From the NCBI GenBank assembly GCA_934456435.1, contig CAKSHH010000014.1:1-61438 (forward strand): DNA of 61,438 bases, in the 5' to 3' direction. Under the pieces are notes generated by a model, which worked only from the letters and a program-made list of their open reading frames with translations, was not told where the DNA came from and did no database searches. Below are positions 1 through 7,723 of this stretch, in pieces; the stretch's first letter is position 1; the number at the start of each line of letters is the position of its first letter. Position numbers and translations under genes: made by a program. The stretch comes from an uncultured Eubacteriales bacterium. GTDB lineage: Bacteria; Bacillota; Clostridia; Oscillospirales; Acutalibacteraceae.

Positions 1-279
1 CTGTGCAGGGTAACGGTCGAAGGCAGAGCCGGCAAGGTGCAGATAGTATCAGCCGACGGCTCGACGAGAACCTACACGAGGTATCACAAGAGCGTGACGA
101 ACATCACGAGCTATGATGCAAACGGAGCAGAAGTCAGCGACACGTCAAGAGAGCTCGACAGCGAGGTCTGGACGCTGAATGTCAAGCTCACCGGCACAAA
201 CTACACAGTAGTCGGTAAGTTTGAAGCAGGCTGGAACAGAACCGACACCGCAACCAAAGAGCTTGTGATAAACAAGTAA
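1..279 (+). CDS. C-terminal end of a secreted protein (5' end outside window)
   Basis: The reading frame is open from base 1 and ends at TAA 277-279, so only the last 92 residues are visible. The segment is beta-rich and contains KVQIVSADGSTRTY. This closely matches KIQFVAPDGSTRTY near the C-terminus of the 634-aa exported protein at 42515-44419, and the following VWTLNVKL resembles VWTINYNF there. I therefore read it as the same C-terminal module on a second exported protein. The stop is followed by a strong hairpin terminator. The function of the module is unknown, and the rest of the gene lies to the left of the window. Confidence 0.75.
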   Translation: MCRVTVEGRAGKVQIVSADGSTRTYTRYHKSVTNITSYDANGAEVSDTSRELDSEVWTLNVKLTGTNYTVVGKFEAGWNRTDTATKELVINK

Positions 280-301
280 AGCTCACAACATAATAAACCA
301 A

Positions 302-339
302 CACCCCCACAGATTGATGTCTGTGGGGGTGAAGCTTTT
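302..339 (+). terminator. Rho-independent terminator
   Basis: A perfect 11-bp stem (302-312 with 321-331, arm CACCCCCACAG) with an 8-nt loop is followed by a short T-rich run. It closes the plus-strand gene ending at 279. The facing minus-strand gene ends at 350, so it may work in both directions. Confidence 0.85.
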
Positions 340-349
340 GTTAGTGGAA

Positions 350-1297
350 TTATTTTAAATATTTTTCGATAAAGAATCTCGGACGGTGTTTGCTTTCAAG
401 ATAAATCTTTCCGATATATTCGCCGACAATTCCGATTGCGATTATCTGGAGTGAACCGAAAAACCAAATTGAAAGAACGGTTGACGTCCAACCGGGTGCC
501 GCATGGTGAACCGCAAAGCTTATCAATGCATACAGCGCGAAGATTATGCTGAGAATGAATGTGATAACGCCGAGCGCGGTAATCAGTCTTATCGGCTTTA
601 CCGAAAATGAGGTTATGCCGTCAAAGGCAAATGAGAGCATTTTTTTGAGCGGATATTTTGATTCTCCTGCAAGACGGGGAGCACGATCATAAGTAACTGT
701 GGTTGACTTGAAACCAACGAGAGGAACCATACCTCGAAGGAAGAGGTTGACCTCCTTGAACTCCAAAAGAGCCTTGACCGCTCTTGAACTCATGAGACGA
801 AAATCCGCGTGGTTGTATACGGTTTCAACACCCATTGACGACATAAATTTGTAGAACCCCTGGGCGGTTGTACGCTTGAAAAATGTGTCGGTGTCCCTTG
901 AAGCACGCACACCGTAAACGATGTCGCTTCCGTTGTTGAAATCGTCGACCATTTTGTCAATGGCATTGACGTCGTCCTGCACATCGGCATCAATCGTAAC
1001 TATCATATCGCAGTCATCAACGATTGTTGATAAGCCGCCGAGCAAAGCGTTTTGATGTCCTCGGTTACGCGATAATTTGATGCCGACAAACTTCGGATCC
1101 ATTTCGTGCAGACTCTCGATTATCTCCCAGGTGTTGTCTTTTGAGCCGTCGTCAACAAATGCAACGCGGCTGTCTTCGCTGATTTTTCCCTCGCCGATGA
1201 GCCCGTTAAGTTTGTCAAGGAAAATTTTTGACGACATCGGCAGAACCTCTGACTCATTGTAGCAGGGGGCAAGGATGTAAAGTGTTTTTGCTTCCAT
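350..1297 (-). CDS. GT2 family glycosyltransferase, GtrB/DPM1-like, with C-terminal membrane anchor
   Basis: 315 aa. The N-terminal GT-A domain (about 1-220) has the nucleotide-binding start ILAPCYNE, then VDDGSKDN and the DxD-type motif DADVQDD near residue 103. Two hydrophobic helices follow (about 235-265 and 272-300). This is the layout of GtrB/ArnC/DPM1-like enzymes, which move a sugar from a nucleotide donor to a polyprenyl phosphate on the cytoplasmic side of the membrane. It lies 6 bp downstream of the multi-spanning protein at 1304-2878, a probable user of the lipid-linked sugar, so the two likely form one operon and pathway. It has the same length and architecture as the glycosyltransferase at 23637-24575. 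The sugar cannot be told from sequence. Confidence 0.85.
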   Translation of the reverse strand: MEAKTLYILAPCYNESEVLPMSSKIFLDKLNGLIGEGKISEDSRVAFVDDGSKDNTWEIIESLHEMDPKFVGIKLSRNRGHQNALLGGLSTIVDDCDMIVTIDADVQDDVNAIDKMVDDFNNGSDIVYGVRASRDTDTFFKRTTAQGFYKFMSSMGVETVYNHADFRLMSSRAVKALLEFKEVNLFLRGMVPLVGFKSTTVTYDRAPRLAGESKYPLKKMLSFAFDGITSFSVKPIRLITALGVITFILSIIFALYALISFAVHHAAPGWTSTVLSIWFFGSLQIIAIGIVGEYIGKIYLESKHRPRFFIEKYLK

Positions 1298-1303
1298 TTT
1301 TTC

Positions 1304-2878
1304 TCAGTTCCTTTCAAAAAGATAAAATGTTTTTGTATATTCTTTTGCCCAATTATTCGGGTGATTTATTGTGTAGTCTTCCGAATAAACTATTCTGTAA
1401 TTGTTTTTCAGGTTTATGTTTTCCCCATATATATCGTCAACGGACTGTGTCGATTTAATTGAGGTGACGACGTAATCCGCTTCGCCGTCATTTATATAGC
1501 GGTTCTGTTCATCGGTATTGTCGCGGTATTTTTTATATATCAGATTTTGCTTTTCAAAATGCTTGAATGTCGGAATTTGTCCGGCAGCAAGATAGATGCC
1601 TGTATCAAGAGCTTGATAGTTAAGAACACGACCGTTCACATTATGAGATTTAATGTACTGCGCCGCCTTATATTGTACAGTTTCTTCTCCGTTTTTTAAG
1701 GCTGTTTGTGATGTCTCATTAAAAAAGAATGATCCGCTCAAAACAGCGCCTGCAACAAACACGCAGAAGATTCCCGAAACAATTTGGTTTTCTTTACCCT
1801 TAAAAATCTTTTCCGCAATATAGGCTACCGTAATGAAAGTGAAGACGGAAAAGACGGAGACGGGAAGGAAATAATAAGTGTATTTTCGTAATCCGAAATA
1901 GATGATATATGTTCCGAGCGCACAGACGAACGGTATTGAAAGACGTGAAAAGACTTTTTTCTCCGCGAATATTCCGGTGAAAAGATACAGTGCCGCGCCC
2001 AAGAATCCGCAAATGAAAACTGCAGTAGAGGGGATAATGTTTTCGGCAATATTTTTTATGGGAACTATTAAACGGCTTACAATACTTAAGCTTTCGTTAT
2101 TGGGATACGCCGTCGCATTGAGAACAAAATATGTGTAGATGAAATCGTGAAGCGCACCCTTTGCGGCAAAATATATTATCCAAGGTACAATTGCCGCTGC
2201 CATACCGCCGAGGAAAATTAAGGCGTTGAGTACAGCGCTTTTGAAGTCTTTTTTCGCAAAGAGAGTGTAGAGAGAGATGTATGCCGCCCATGCGAACCAA
2301 AAGCCGATAAGTGTGAATTTAATCATTGCGGCGCAGCCGGCAAAAAATCCGACAATAAAGAAAACAGGCTTGCTTATTTTGTTGTGTGCGGTATCCTTGA
2401 AGTAGGCACAGAAAACATAGAGACTTATAACCAGAAGCGGCAGACAAAATTCCTCCGCGCTGTCGCCGTAATAATAGCAGGTTGAGTTGACCGTAATATA
2501 GCAGGTGAACACCGCAGAGGTAACCGACCATCCTGTGCCGACATAAAGAGAAGCGATCTTGTATGCGGCGAAAGCGTTTATTCCGAGAGCAATTGACTGG
2601 AAAATGTATACTCCCGTGAAAGAGCTGTCGGAAATAAAGCTTGCAAGGGCGTGGATCAAATAGAGAAGCGGACCCTTTTGCTCAAAAATATCCTTGTAAA
2701 CCGTCAAACCGTCAGCCATTGCTCTGCCGACTGTGAAAAAGGCGTTGGCATCATTCCACGGATTGGTCGCATAGCGCGGACTTGATGCTGTGCATATATA
2801 CAGAATACCGAAAGAGAACGCCAACAGAATTAGAAAAATCGGTATGTTTTTCCGATTTGAGTTTTTTGTGAAGTTCAT
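1304..2878 (-). CDS. Multi-spanning membrane glycosyltransferase-like protein (GT39/GT-C type)
   Basis: 524 aa with about 10 hydrophobic segments spread from residue 12 to 400, then a soluble tail. After the first helix comes an extracytoplasmic loop with NPWNDANAFFTVGRAM and then YKDIFEQKGP. Such acidic loops are typical of GT-C enzymes of the PMT/ArnT (GT39) kind, which use polyprenyl-phosphate sugars outside the membrane. The partner at 350-1297 would make such a donor. The start ATG at 2876-2878 has the ribosome site GGAGG upstream, and a TTGACT-18-TATACT promoter lies at 2909-2938. Acceptor and sugar are unknown. The family call rests on topology and the first loop, not on a full match. 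Confidence 0.7.
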   Translation of the reverse strand: MNFTKNSNRKNIPIFLILLAFSFGILYICTASSPRYATNPWNDANAFFTVGRAMADGLTVYKDIFEQKGPLLYLIHALASFISDSSFTGVYIFQSIALGINAFAAYKIASLYVGTGWSVTSAVFTCYITVNSTCYYYGDSAEEFCLPLLVISLYVFCAYFKDTAHNKISKPVFFIVGFFAGCAAMIKFTLIGFWFAWAAYISLYTLFAKKDFKSAVLNALIFLGGMAAAIVPWIIYFAAKGALHDFIYTYFVLNATAYPNNESLSIVSRLIVPIKNIAENIIPSTAVFICGFLGAALYLFTGIFAEKKVFSRLSIPFVCALGTYIIYFGLRKYTYYFLPVSVFSVFTFITVAYIAEKIFKGKENQIVSGIFCVFVAGAVLSGSFFFNETSQTALKNGEETVQYKAAQYIKSHNVNGRVLNYQALDTGIYLAAGQIPTFKHFEKQNLIYKKYRDNTDEQNRYINDGEADYVVTSIKSTQSVDDIYGENINLKNNYRIVYSEDYTINHPNNWAKEYTKTFYLFERN

Positions 2879-2908
2879 TTTATTTTTCCTCCGTTTTTAA
2901 CTTATTTA

Positions 2909-2938
2909 AGTATACCATTGTATGCACCGCAAAGTCAA
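2909..2938 (-). promoter_or_regulatory. Sigma-A promoter for the two-gene glycosyltransferase operon
   Basis: On the minus strand, TTGACT (2933-2938), an 18-nt spacer and TATACT (2909-2914) precede the start at 2878. It is divergent from the miaB promoter about 60 bp away. Confidence 0.65.
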
Positions 2939-2994
2939 TATAATTTCGATATCATCGGAATCGGATGAAAGAAAATAAATTTATCTCAAAATGC

Positions 2995-3023
2995 TTGAAA
3001 AGAAAGCACATTTATTATATAAT
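2995..3023 (+). promoter_or_regulatory. Sigma-A promoter for miaB
   Basis: TTGAAA (2995-3000), a 17-nt spacer and a perfect TATAAT (3018-3023). Transcription would start near 3030. The in-frame ATG at 2991 therefore lies upstream of the transcript and cannot be the miaB start. Confidence 0.85.
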
Positions 3024-3059
3024 TATACAGTTAATAAGTTAAAAAGAGAGGTATGCCCT

Positions 3060-4496
3060 TTGAGCGACGGCAGAATGAAAAAGAATGTAAAGGTTTCGCC
3101 CGAAGAAATGGAGAAACAGCACGAATATGCGGAGCTTGTCAGGACGGTTATTACTTCGCGCTTTGAACCGTCAAAACCGCTTGCATTTGTTCATACATAC
3201 GGCTGTCAGGGCAATGTTTCCGACGGTGAAAGAATAAAGGGTATACTCGAATCGCTCGGATATGATTTTACGGACGATGTTGAAAATGCGGATTTGATAC
3301 TTTATAACACCTGTGCTGTCCGTGAACACGCGGAGGACAGAATTTACGGAAATGTCGGCGCGATCAAAAGGCTGAAGAAAGCCAATCCGAATCTTATAAT
3401 TGCTCTTTGCGGCTGTATGATGCAGCAGCCGAGGGTGGTTGAGAAAATCAGAAAAAGCTATCCGTTTGTCAATCTTGTTTTCGGCACACACGTTATTCAT
3501 AAAATTCCTGAGCTTATATACCGTGTGCTTTGCACGGGCAAAAAGGTTTATGAGTGCCCCGACGGGGACGGCGTTATTGCCGAGGATCTTCCCGTAAGAC
3601 GCGACGGCAGTATCAAGGGCTGGCTTCCGATTATGTACGGCTGCAACAATTTTTGCAGCTACTGCATAGTTCCGTATGTCAGAGGCAGAGAGCGCAGCCG
3701 CGATCCAGAAGATGTTGTTAAAGAAGCCGAGGAGCTGATTGCTTCGGGCTGTAAAGACATTACTCTTCTCGGACAGAACGTCAATTCCTATGGCAAGAAT
3801 CTTGACGGAGACATCAATTTTTCAAAGCTTCTCAAGCGCATAAACGATTTGCCGGGCGATTTTATAATCAGGTTTATGACCTCTCACCCGAAGGACTGCA
3901 CAAAGGAGCTTCTTGACACAATGGCTTCCTGCGCTAAGGTCGCAAAACACCTGCATCTTCCGTTCCAGAGCGGAAACGACAGAGTGCTTAAAGAGATGAA
4001 CCGCGGCTACACGCGCGAAAAGTATCTTGAGCTTGCCGAGTATGCTCGGAAAGTGATGCCGGGTCTTTCGATGACGAGCGACGTTATAGTCGGTTTCCCC
4101 GGTGAAACCTACGAGGAGTTTAAGGACACGCTTTCGCTTATTGAAAAGGTTAAGTTTACCTCATTGTTCACATTCATTTTTTCACCGCGTCCGGGAACGA
4201 GGGCGGCGGAAATGCCCGATCCCGTTTCGCGCGAAGAAAAGGGAAGATGGTTCAAGGAGCTGACGGATACTCAGGAGAGGATCGCATCGGAGCGCACGGC
4301 GGCGATGAAAGACAAAACCTACACCGTTCTGTGCGAGGGATATGCGCGCGAGGGTATTCTCAACGGCAGAACTCAGAGCAATGTTATGATTGAGTTCCCG
4401 AAGGTAGGGGGAAAGGATCTTATCGGCAGGTTCTGCAAGGTTAAGGTAACCGAACCCTTGACATGGATAGTCAGAGGAGTATTGGATGAACGCTGA
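3060..4496 (+). CDS. miaB: tRNA-2-methylthio-N6-dimethylallyladenosine synthase MiaB
   Basis: 478 aa from the TTG at 3060. That start has AGAGAGG eight bases upstream and lies just downstream of the promoter; the ATG at 3075 is an alternative. MiaB is a radical-SAM methylthiotransferase that adds the 2-methylthio group to i6A37 of tRNAs reading UNN codons. The N-terminal domain shows the three cluster-binding Cys (TYGCQ, NTCAV, CGCMM). The radical-SAM CxxxCxxC motif is GCNNFCSYC, followed by VPYVRGRERSR, and a TRAM domain ends the protein. miaA, which makes its substrate i6A37, is 5.5 kb downstream in the same run of genes. Length is normal for the family. Confidence 0.97.
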   Translation: MSDGRMKKNVKVSPEEMEKQHEYAELVRTVITSRFEPSKPLAFVHTYGCQGNVSDGERIKGILESLGYDFTDDVENADLILYNTCAVREHAEDRIYGNVGAIKRLKKANPNLIIALCGCMMQQPRVVEKIRKSYPFVNLVFGTHVIHKIPELIYRVLCTGKKVYECPDGDGVIAEDLPVRRDGSIKGWLPIMYGCNNFCSYCIVPYVRGRERSRDPEDVVKEAEELIASGCKDITLLGQNVNSYGKNLDGDINFSKLLKRINDLPGDFIIRFMTSHPKDCTKELLDTMASCAKVAKHLHLPFQSGNDRVLKEMNRGYTREKYLELAEYARKVMPGLSMTSDVIVGFPGETYEEFKDTLSLIEKVKFTSLFTFIFSPRPGTRAAEMPDPVSREEKGRWFKELTDTQERIASERTAAMKDKTYTVLCEGYAREGILNGRTQSNVMIEFPKVGGKDLIGRFCKVKVTEPLTWIVRGVLDER

Positions 4497-4537
4497 AAAG
4501 TGTTTTTCAGATAAATAATTATTATAGGAGTTTTACA

Positions 4538-4948
4538 ATGGACATTATTGAAATCACAAGACAGCTCGGCGAGGCAATTCAGCAGGACGAGCGTTATCTC
4601 GCATTCCACGAGGCAAGAAAGACAAATGAGGCTGACACGGATCTTAACGATCTTATCAACAAGATTCAGCTTATCCACATGTCATATCAGCACGAGGCCG
4701 CAAAGGACGACGCAAACGAAGAGAAGCTTGCTGCGTATGACAAGGAGTTCAGCGAGGTTTATCAGGCAGTTATGGCTAACGAGAATATGCAGAAGTACGA
4801 GGCTGCACGTCAGGCAGTTGACGAGATGATGAATCACATCACAGGTATTCTTGCACTCTGCGTACAGGGCGAGGATCCCAAGACCTGCGAGCCTCAGGAA
4901 GAGCATCATTGCTCAGGTGAGTGCGGCTCCTGCGGCGGCTGCCACTAA
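4538..4948 (+). CDS. YlbF/YmcA family protein with a Cys/His-rich tail
   Basis: 136 aa with AGGAG seven bases before the ATG. The helical body (about 1-110) with DIIEITRQLGEAIQQDERY is typical of the YlbF/YmcA (Com_YlbF) family. In Bacillus these proteins form a complex with YaaT that matures mRNAs by guiding RNase Y and carries Fe-S clusters. The last 16 residues here are a dense metal-ligand tail, HHCSGECGSCGGCH. The gene sits between miaB and mutS, about 40 bp after miaB, so it is probably cotranscribed with miaB. The family assignment is firm. The role in RNA processing is carried over from Bacillus, and the function of the tail is unknown. Confidence 0.85.
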   Translation: MDIIEITRQLGEAIQQDERYLAFHEARKTNEADTDLNDLINKIQLIHMSYQHEAAKDDANEEKLAAYDKEFSEVYQAVMANENMQKYEAARQAVDEMMNHITGILALCVQGEDPKTCEPQEEHHCSGECGSCGGCH

Positions 4949-4958
4949 GAGAGATTTT

Positions 4959-5020
4959 AGATTTTAGATATTAGACGTTAGACAATATTTATAATATTTT
5001 CAGTCTAATATCTAAAGTCT
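4959..5020 (+). repeat. 18-bp inverted repeat of the TCTAAA/TCTAATATC type before mutS
   Basis: The arm 4959-4976 (AGATTTTAGATATTAGAC) pairs with 5003-5020 over 18 positions with one G-U wobble in RNA. The 26-nt loop contains a smaller AATATT/AATATT hairpin. No T-run follows, so it is not an obvious terminator. A related TCTAAAATCTAAAGTCT run lies before ligA at 58303-58336. Confidence 0.7.
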
Positions 5021-5079
5021 GTTGCTTGCAGGCGGAACAAAAAACACAAAGAAGTTCAATTTATGAGGTGAAAAAACAG

Positions 5080-7689
5080 ATGGCAGAAATGACGCCGATG
5101 ATGAAACAGTACCTTGAAATTAAAAAGGATTATCAGGACACGATCCTTATGTTCAGGCTCGGTGACTTTTACGAGATGTTCTTTGAGGACGCAAAGACGG
5201 CTTCAAGAGAGCTTGAACTGGTGCTGACGGGAAGAGACTGCGGCCAGGCGGAGCGTGCTCCGATGTGCGGCGTGCCGTTTCACAGCGTCGATTCCTATAT
5301 CGCAAGGCTTGTTTCAAGGGGCTATAAGGTTGCTATCTGTGAGCAGACCGAGGATCCGGCAACGGCAAAGGGCATAGTCAAGCGCGACGTTATCAGAGTG
5401 CTGACTCCCGGAACCGTCATTGAGAGCAGTATGCTCGACGAATCCAAAAACAACTTCCTTTGCTCAATCTGGCTTAACGGAAATGCGGCAGGCGTTTGCT
5501 TTGCCGATGTTTCAACGGGTGAGGTGAGCCTTACACAGCTTGAATCAAAGTCGGTGGGCAACGACATAGTCAACGAACTCGGCAGATATATGCCGACCGA
5601 GATACGCTATAATTCCGCAGTCGTGAAAAACGACAAGATAAGAGAGTTTATAAAAAATCGCATTGAGTGCACGGCGGACAGCATTGATGAAGAAAAGCTG
5701 ACCGTTGATTACAGCCGTCAGGTGATAACCGACCACTTCAAAAAGAGCCTGACCGAGCTGGGCATCGAGGAAAGTGACGAAGCTGTCTGCGCGCTGGGCG
5801 CGACGATCGACTATCTGACCGAGGTGCAGAAATCGGGACTTGATAATATTCGGGAGATTGACTTCTATTCGGAAAATCAGTTTATGAAAATTGATTTTTC
5901 TTCGCGAAGAAATCTTGAATTGACCGAGACGATGCGAAACAGAGAGCGCAGGGGAACTCTCCTGTGGGTGCTTGACAAGACAAAAACCGCTATGGGAAAG
6001 CGTCTTGTCCGCAACTGGATTGAGCAGCCGCTGGTCAATCTTGCGAAGATTACCAAGAGACACAACGCCGTAAACGAGCTCTTTAACGATTCAATGCTGC
6101 TCGAAAACGAGACGGCGGCGGTAGCTGACGTCAGCGATATGGAACGTCTGATGGCTCGAATCGTTTACGAAACCGCCAATGCCAAGGAACTTCGCTCACT
6201 TCTTGCGGCGATACAGCTTTTACCGGATATAAAGAGCGGTATCTCCGAGTGCAGGTCGGCGCTTTTGAGCGAGACCTGCCGCAATATTGACCTGCTGGAG
6301 GATGTTGCCGAGCTTATCGACAAGGCAATCCGTGAGGATCCGCCTTTCACCGTGCGTGAGGGCGATATGATAAAAGACGGCTTCAATACCGAGCTTGACG
6401 AGCTTCGCGACATTGTGCACAACGGCAAGGGCTACATAGCCGCGATTCAGCAGACGGAGCAGGAAAAGACGGGCATCAAAAAGCTGAAGATCGGATACAA
6501 CCGAGTTTTCGGTTACTATATTGAGGTGCCGAATGCCTTTAAAGAGCTTGTTCCCGAAGAGTACATAAGAAAACAGACGCTTGCAAACTGCGAGCGATTC
6601 ATAACAAGCGAGCTGAAGGACCTTGAAGCAAAGGTGCTCGGCGCGCAGGAGAGAATTGTAAAGCTGGAGTATGAAATATTCACACAGGTCAGAAGCAGAG
6701 TTGCCGACGAGCTTTACAGAATACAGAAGACCGCCCACGCGGTGGCAACAGTTGATGCGCTTTGCTCCTTTGCAAGGGTGGCTTTGCACAACAACTACAC
6801 CTGCCCGGTTATGACGGACACAAGTGAAATAATAATCAAGGACGGACGTCATCCCGTTGTCGAAAAAATGATGAAGGACGCGCCGTTTGTTCCGAACGAT
6901 ACGACGCTTGACTGTGCCGACAACCGCTGTGCGATAATTACGGGACCGAACATGGCAGGTAAATCGACTTATATGCGTCAGGTTGCGCTTATAGTGCTTA
7001 TGGCGCAATGCGGAAGCTTTGTCCCGGCGTCAAGTGCTCAGATCGGTTTGGTTGACAGCATATTTACCCGTGTAGGAGCGAGCGACGACCTTGCTTCTGG
7101 TCAGTCTACATTTATGGTTGAGATGAGCGAGGTTGCCAATATTCTCAAGAATGCGACCAAAAAGAGTCTGCTGATTTTCGACGAGATAGGCCGCGGAACA
7201 TCGACCTTTGACGGCATGAGCATTGCAAGAGCCGTGCTCGAATACACGGCGGATTTCAAAAAGCTCGGTGCAAAGACTCTGTTCGCGACACACTACCACG
7301 AGCTGACCGAGCTTGAAAATGAGATTGACGGAGCGAAAAACTACAATATTTCAGTCAAAAAGCGCGGCGATGACATAACATTCCTCAGACGAATTGTCCG
7401 CGGCGGAGCCGACGGAAGCTACGGTATTGAGGTAGCGAAGCTGGCAGGAGTTCCGAACACCGTCGTGAACCGTGCAAAGGATATTCTCAAGGAGCTTGAG
7501 GAAAAGGGCGCGGTTACGGTAATCAGAACCGTGGAAAAGGCTGACGACGATGATATGCAGATTTCCTTTGCATCAAATGAGGGCGGAGAAATTGTTGACG
7601 AGCTCAAGTCGATAGATATCAACACACTCACGCCGATTGAGGCGCTTCAGAAGCTCTATGAGCTGAAAAACAGAGCCGACAGGCTGTAA
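5080..7689 (+). CDS. mutS: DNA mismatch repair protein MutS
   Basis: 869 aa from the ATG at 5080, which has GAGGTG nine bases upstream. The in-frame TTG at 5026 lies in the flank of the inverted repeat and has no ribosome site. MutS binds mismatches and small loops and recruits MutL in an ATP-dependent way. The mismatch-reading Phe-x-Glu is F30-Y-E32 in GDFYEMFF. The ABC-type ATPase has Walker A GPNMAGKST at 622-630 and Walker B LLIFDEIGRGTSTFDG near 697-712. The signature Ser-rich stretch DDLASGQSTFMVEM lies between them. The length is typical of bacterial MutS1, not the endonuclease-linked MutS2. mutL follows after 34 bp, so the pair is cotranscribed. Confidence 0.98.
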   Translation: MAEMTPMMKQYLEIKKDYQDTILMFRLGDFYEMFFEDAKTASRELELVLTGRDCGQAERAPMCGVPFHSVDSYIARLVSRGYKVAICEQTEDPATAKGIVKRDVIRVLTPGTVIESSMLDESKNNFLCSIWLNGNAAGVCFADVSTGEVSLTQLESKSVGNDIVNELGRYMPTEIRYNSAVVKNDKIREFIKNRIECTADSIDEEKLTVDYSRQVITDHFKKSLTELGIEESDEAVCALGATIDYLTEVQKSGLDNIREIDFYSENQFMKIDFSSRRNLELTETMRNRERRGTLLWVLDKTKTAMGKRLVRNWIEQPLVNLAKITKRHNAVNELFNDSMLLENETAAVADVSDMERLMARIVYETANAKELRSLLAAIQLLPDIKSGISECRSALLSETCRNIDLLEDVAELIDKAIREDPPFTVREGDMIKDGFNTELDELRDIVHNGKGYIAAIQQTEQEKTGIKKLKIGYNRVFGYYIEVPNAFKELVPEEYIRKQTLANCERFITSELKDLEAKVLGAQERIVKLEYEIFTQVRSRVADELYRIQKTAHAVATVDALCSFARVALHNNYTCPVMTDTSEIIIKDGRHPVVEKMMKDAPFVPNDTTLDCADNRCAIITGPNMAGKSTYMRQVALIVLMAQCGSFVPASSAQIGLVDSIFTRVGASDDLASGQSTFMVEMSEVANILKNATKKSLLIFDEIGRGTSTFDGMSIARAVLEYTADFKKLGAKTLFATHYHELTELENEIDGAKNYNISVKKRGDDITFLRRIVRGGADGSYGIEVAKLAGVPNTVVNRAKDILKELEEKGAVTVIRTVEKADDDDMQISFASNEGGEIVDELKSIDINTLTPIEALQKLYELKNRADRL

Positions 7690-7723
7690 CAATTATATTA
7701 CCGAGAACAAAAGAGGTGATCTT

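Noticed and set aside
6220..7008. Long antisense reading frame (262 codons) opposite mutS, and similar frames opposite lspA-rluD, transketolase and dgt
   Set aside because: They mirror the codon pattern of the real gene, have no ribosome site and show no recognisable protein motif.
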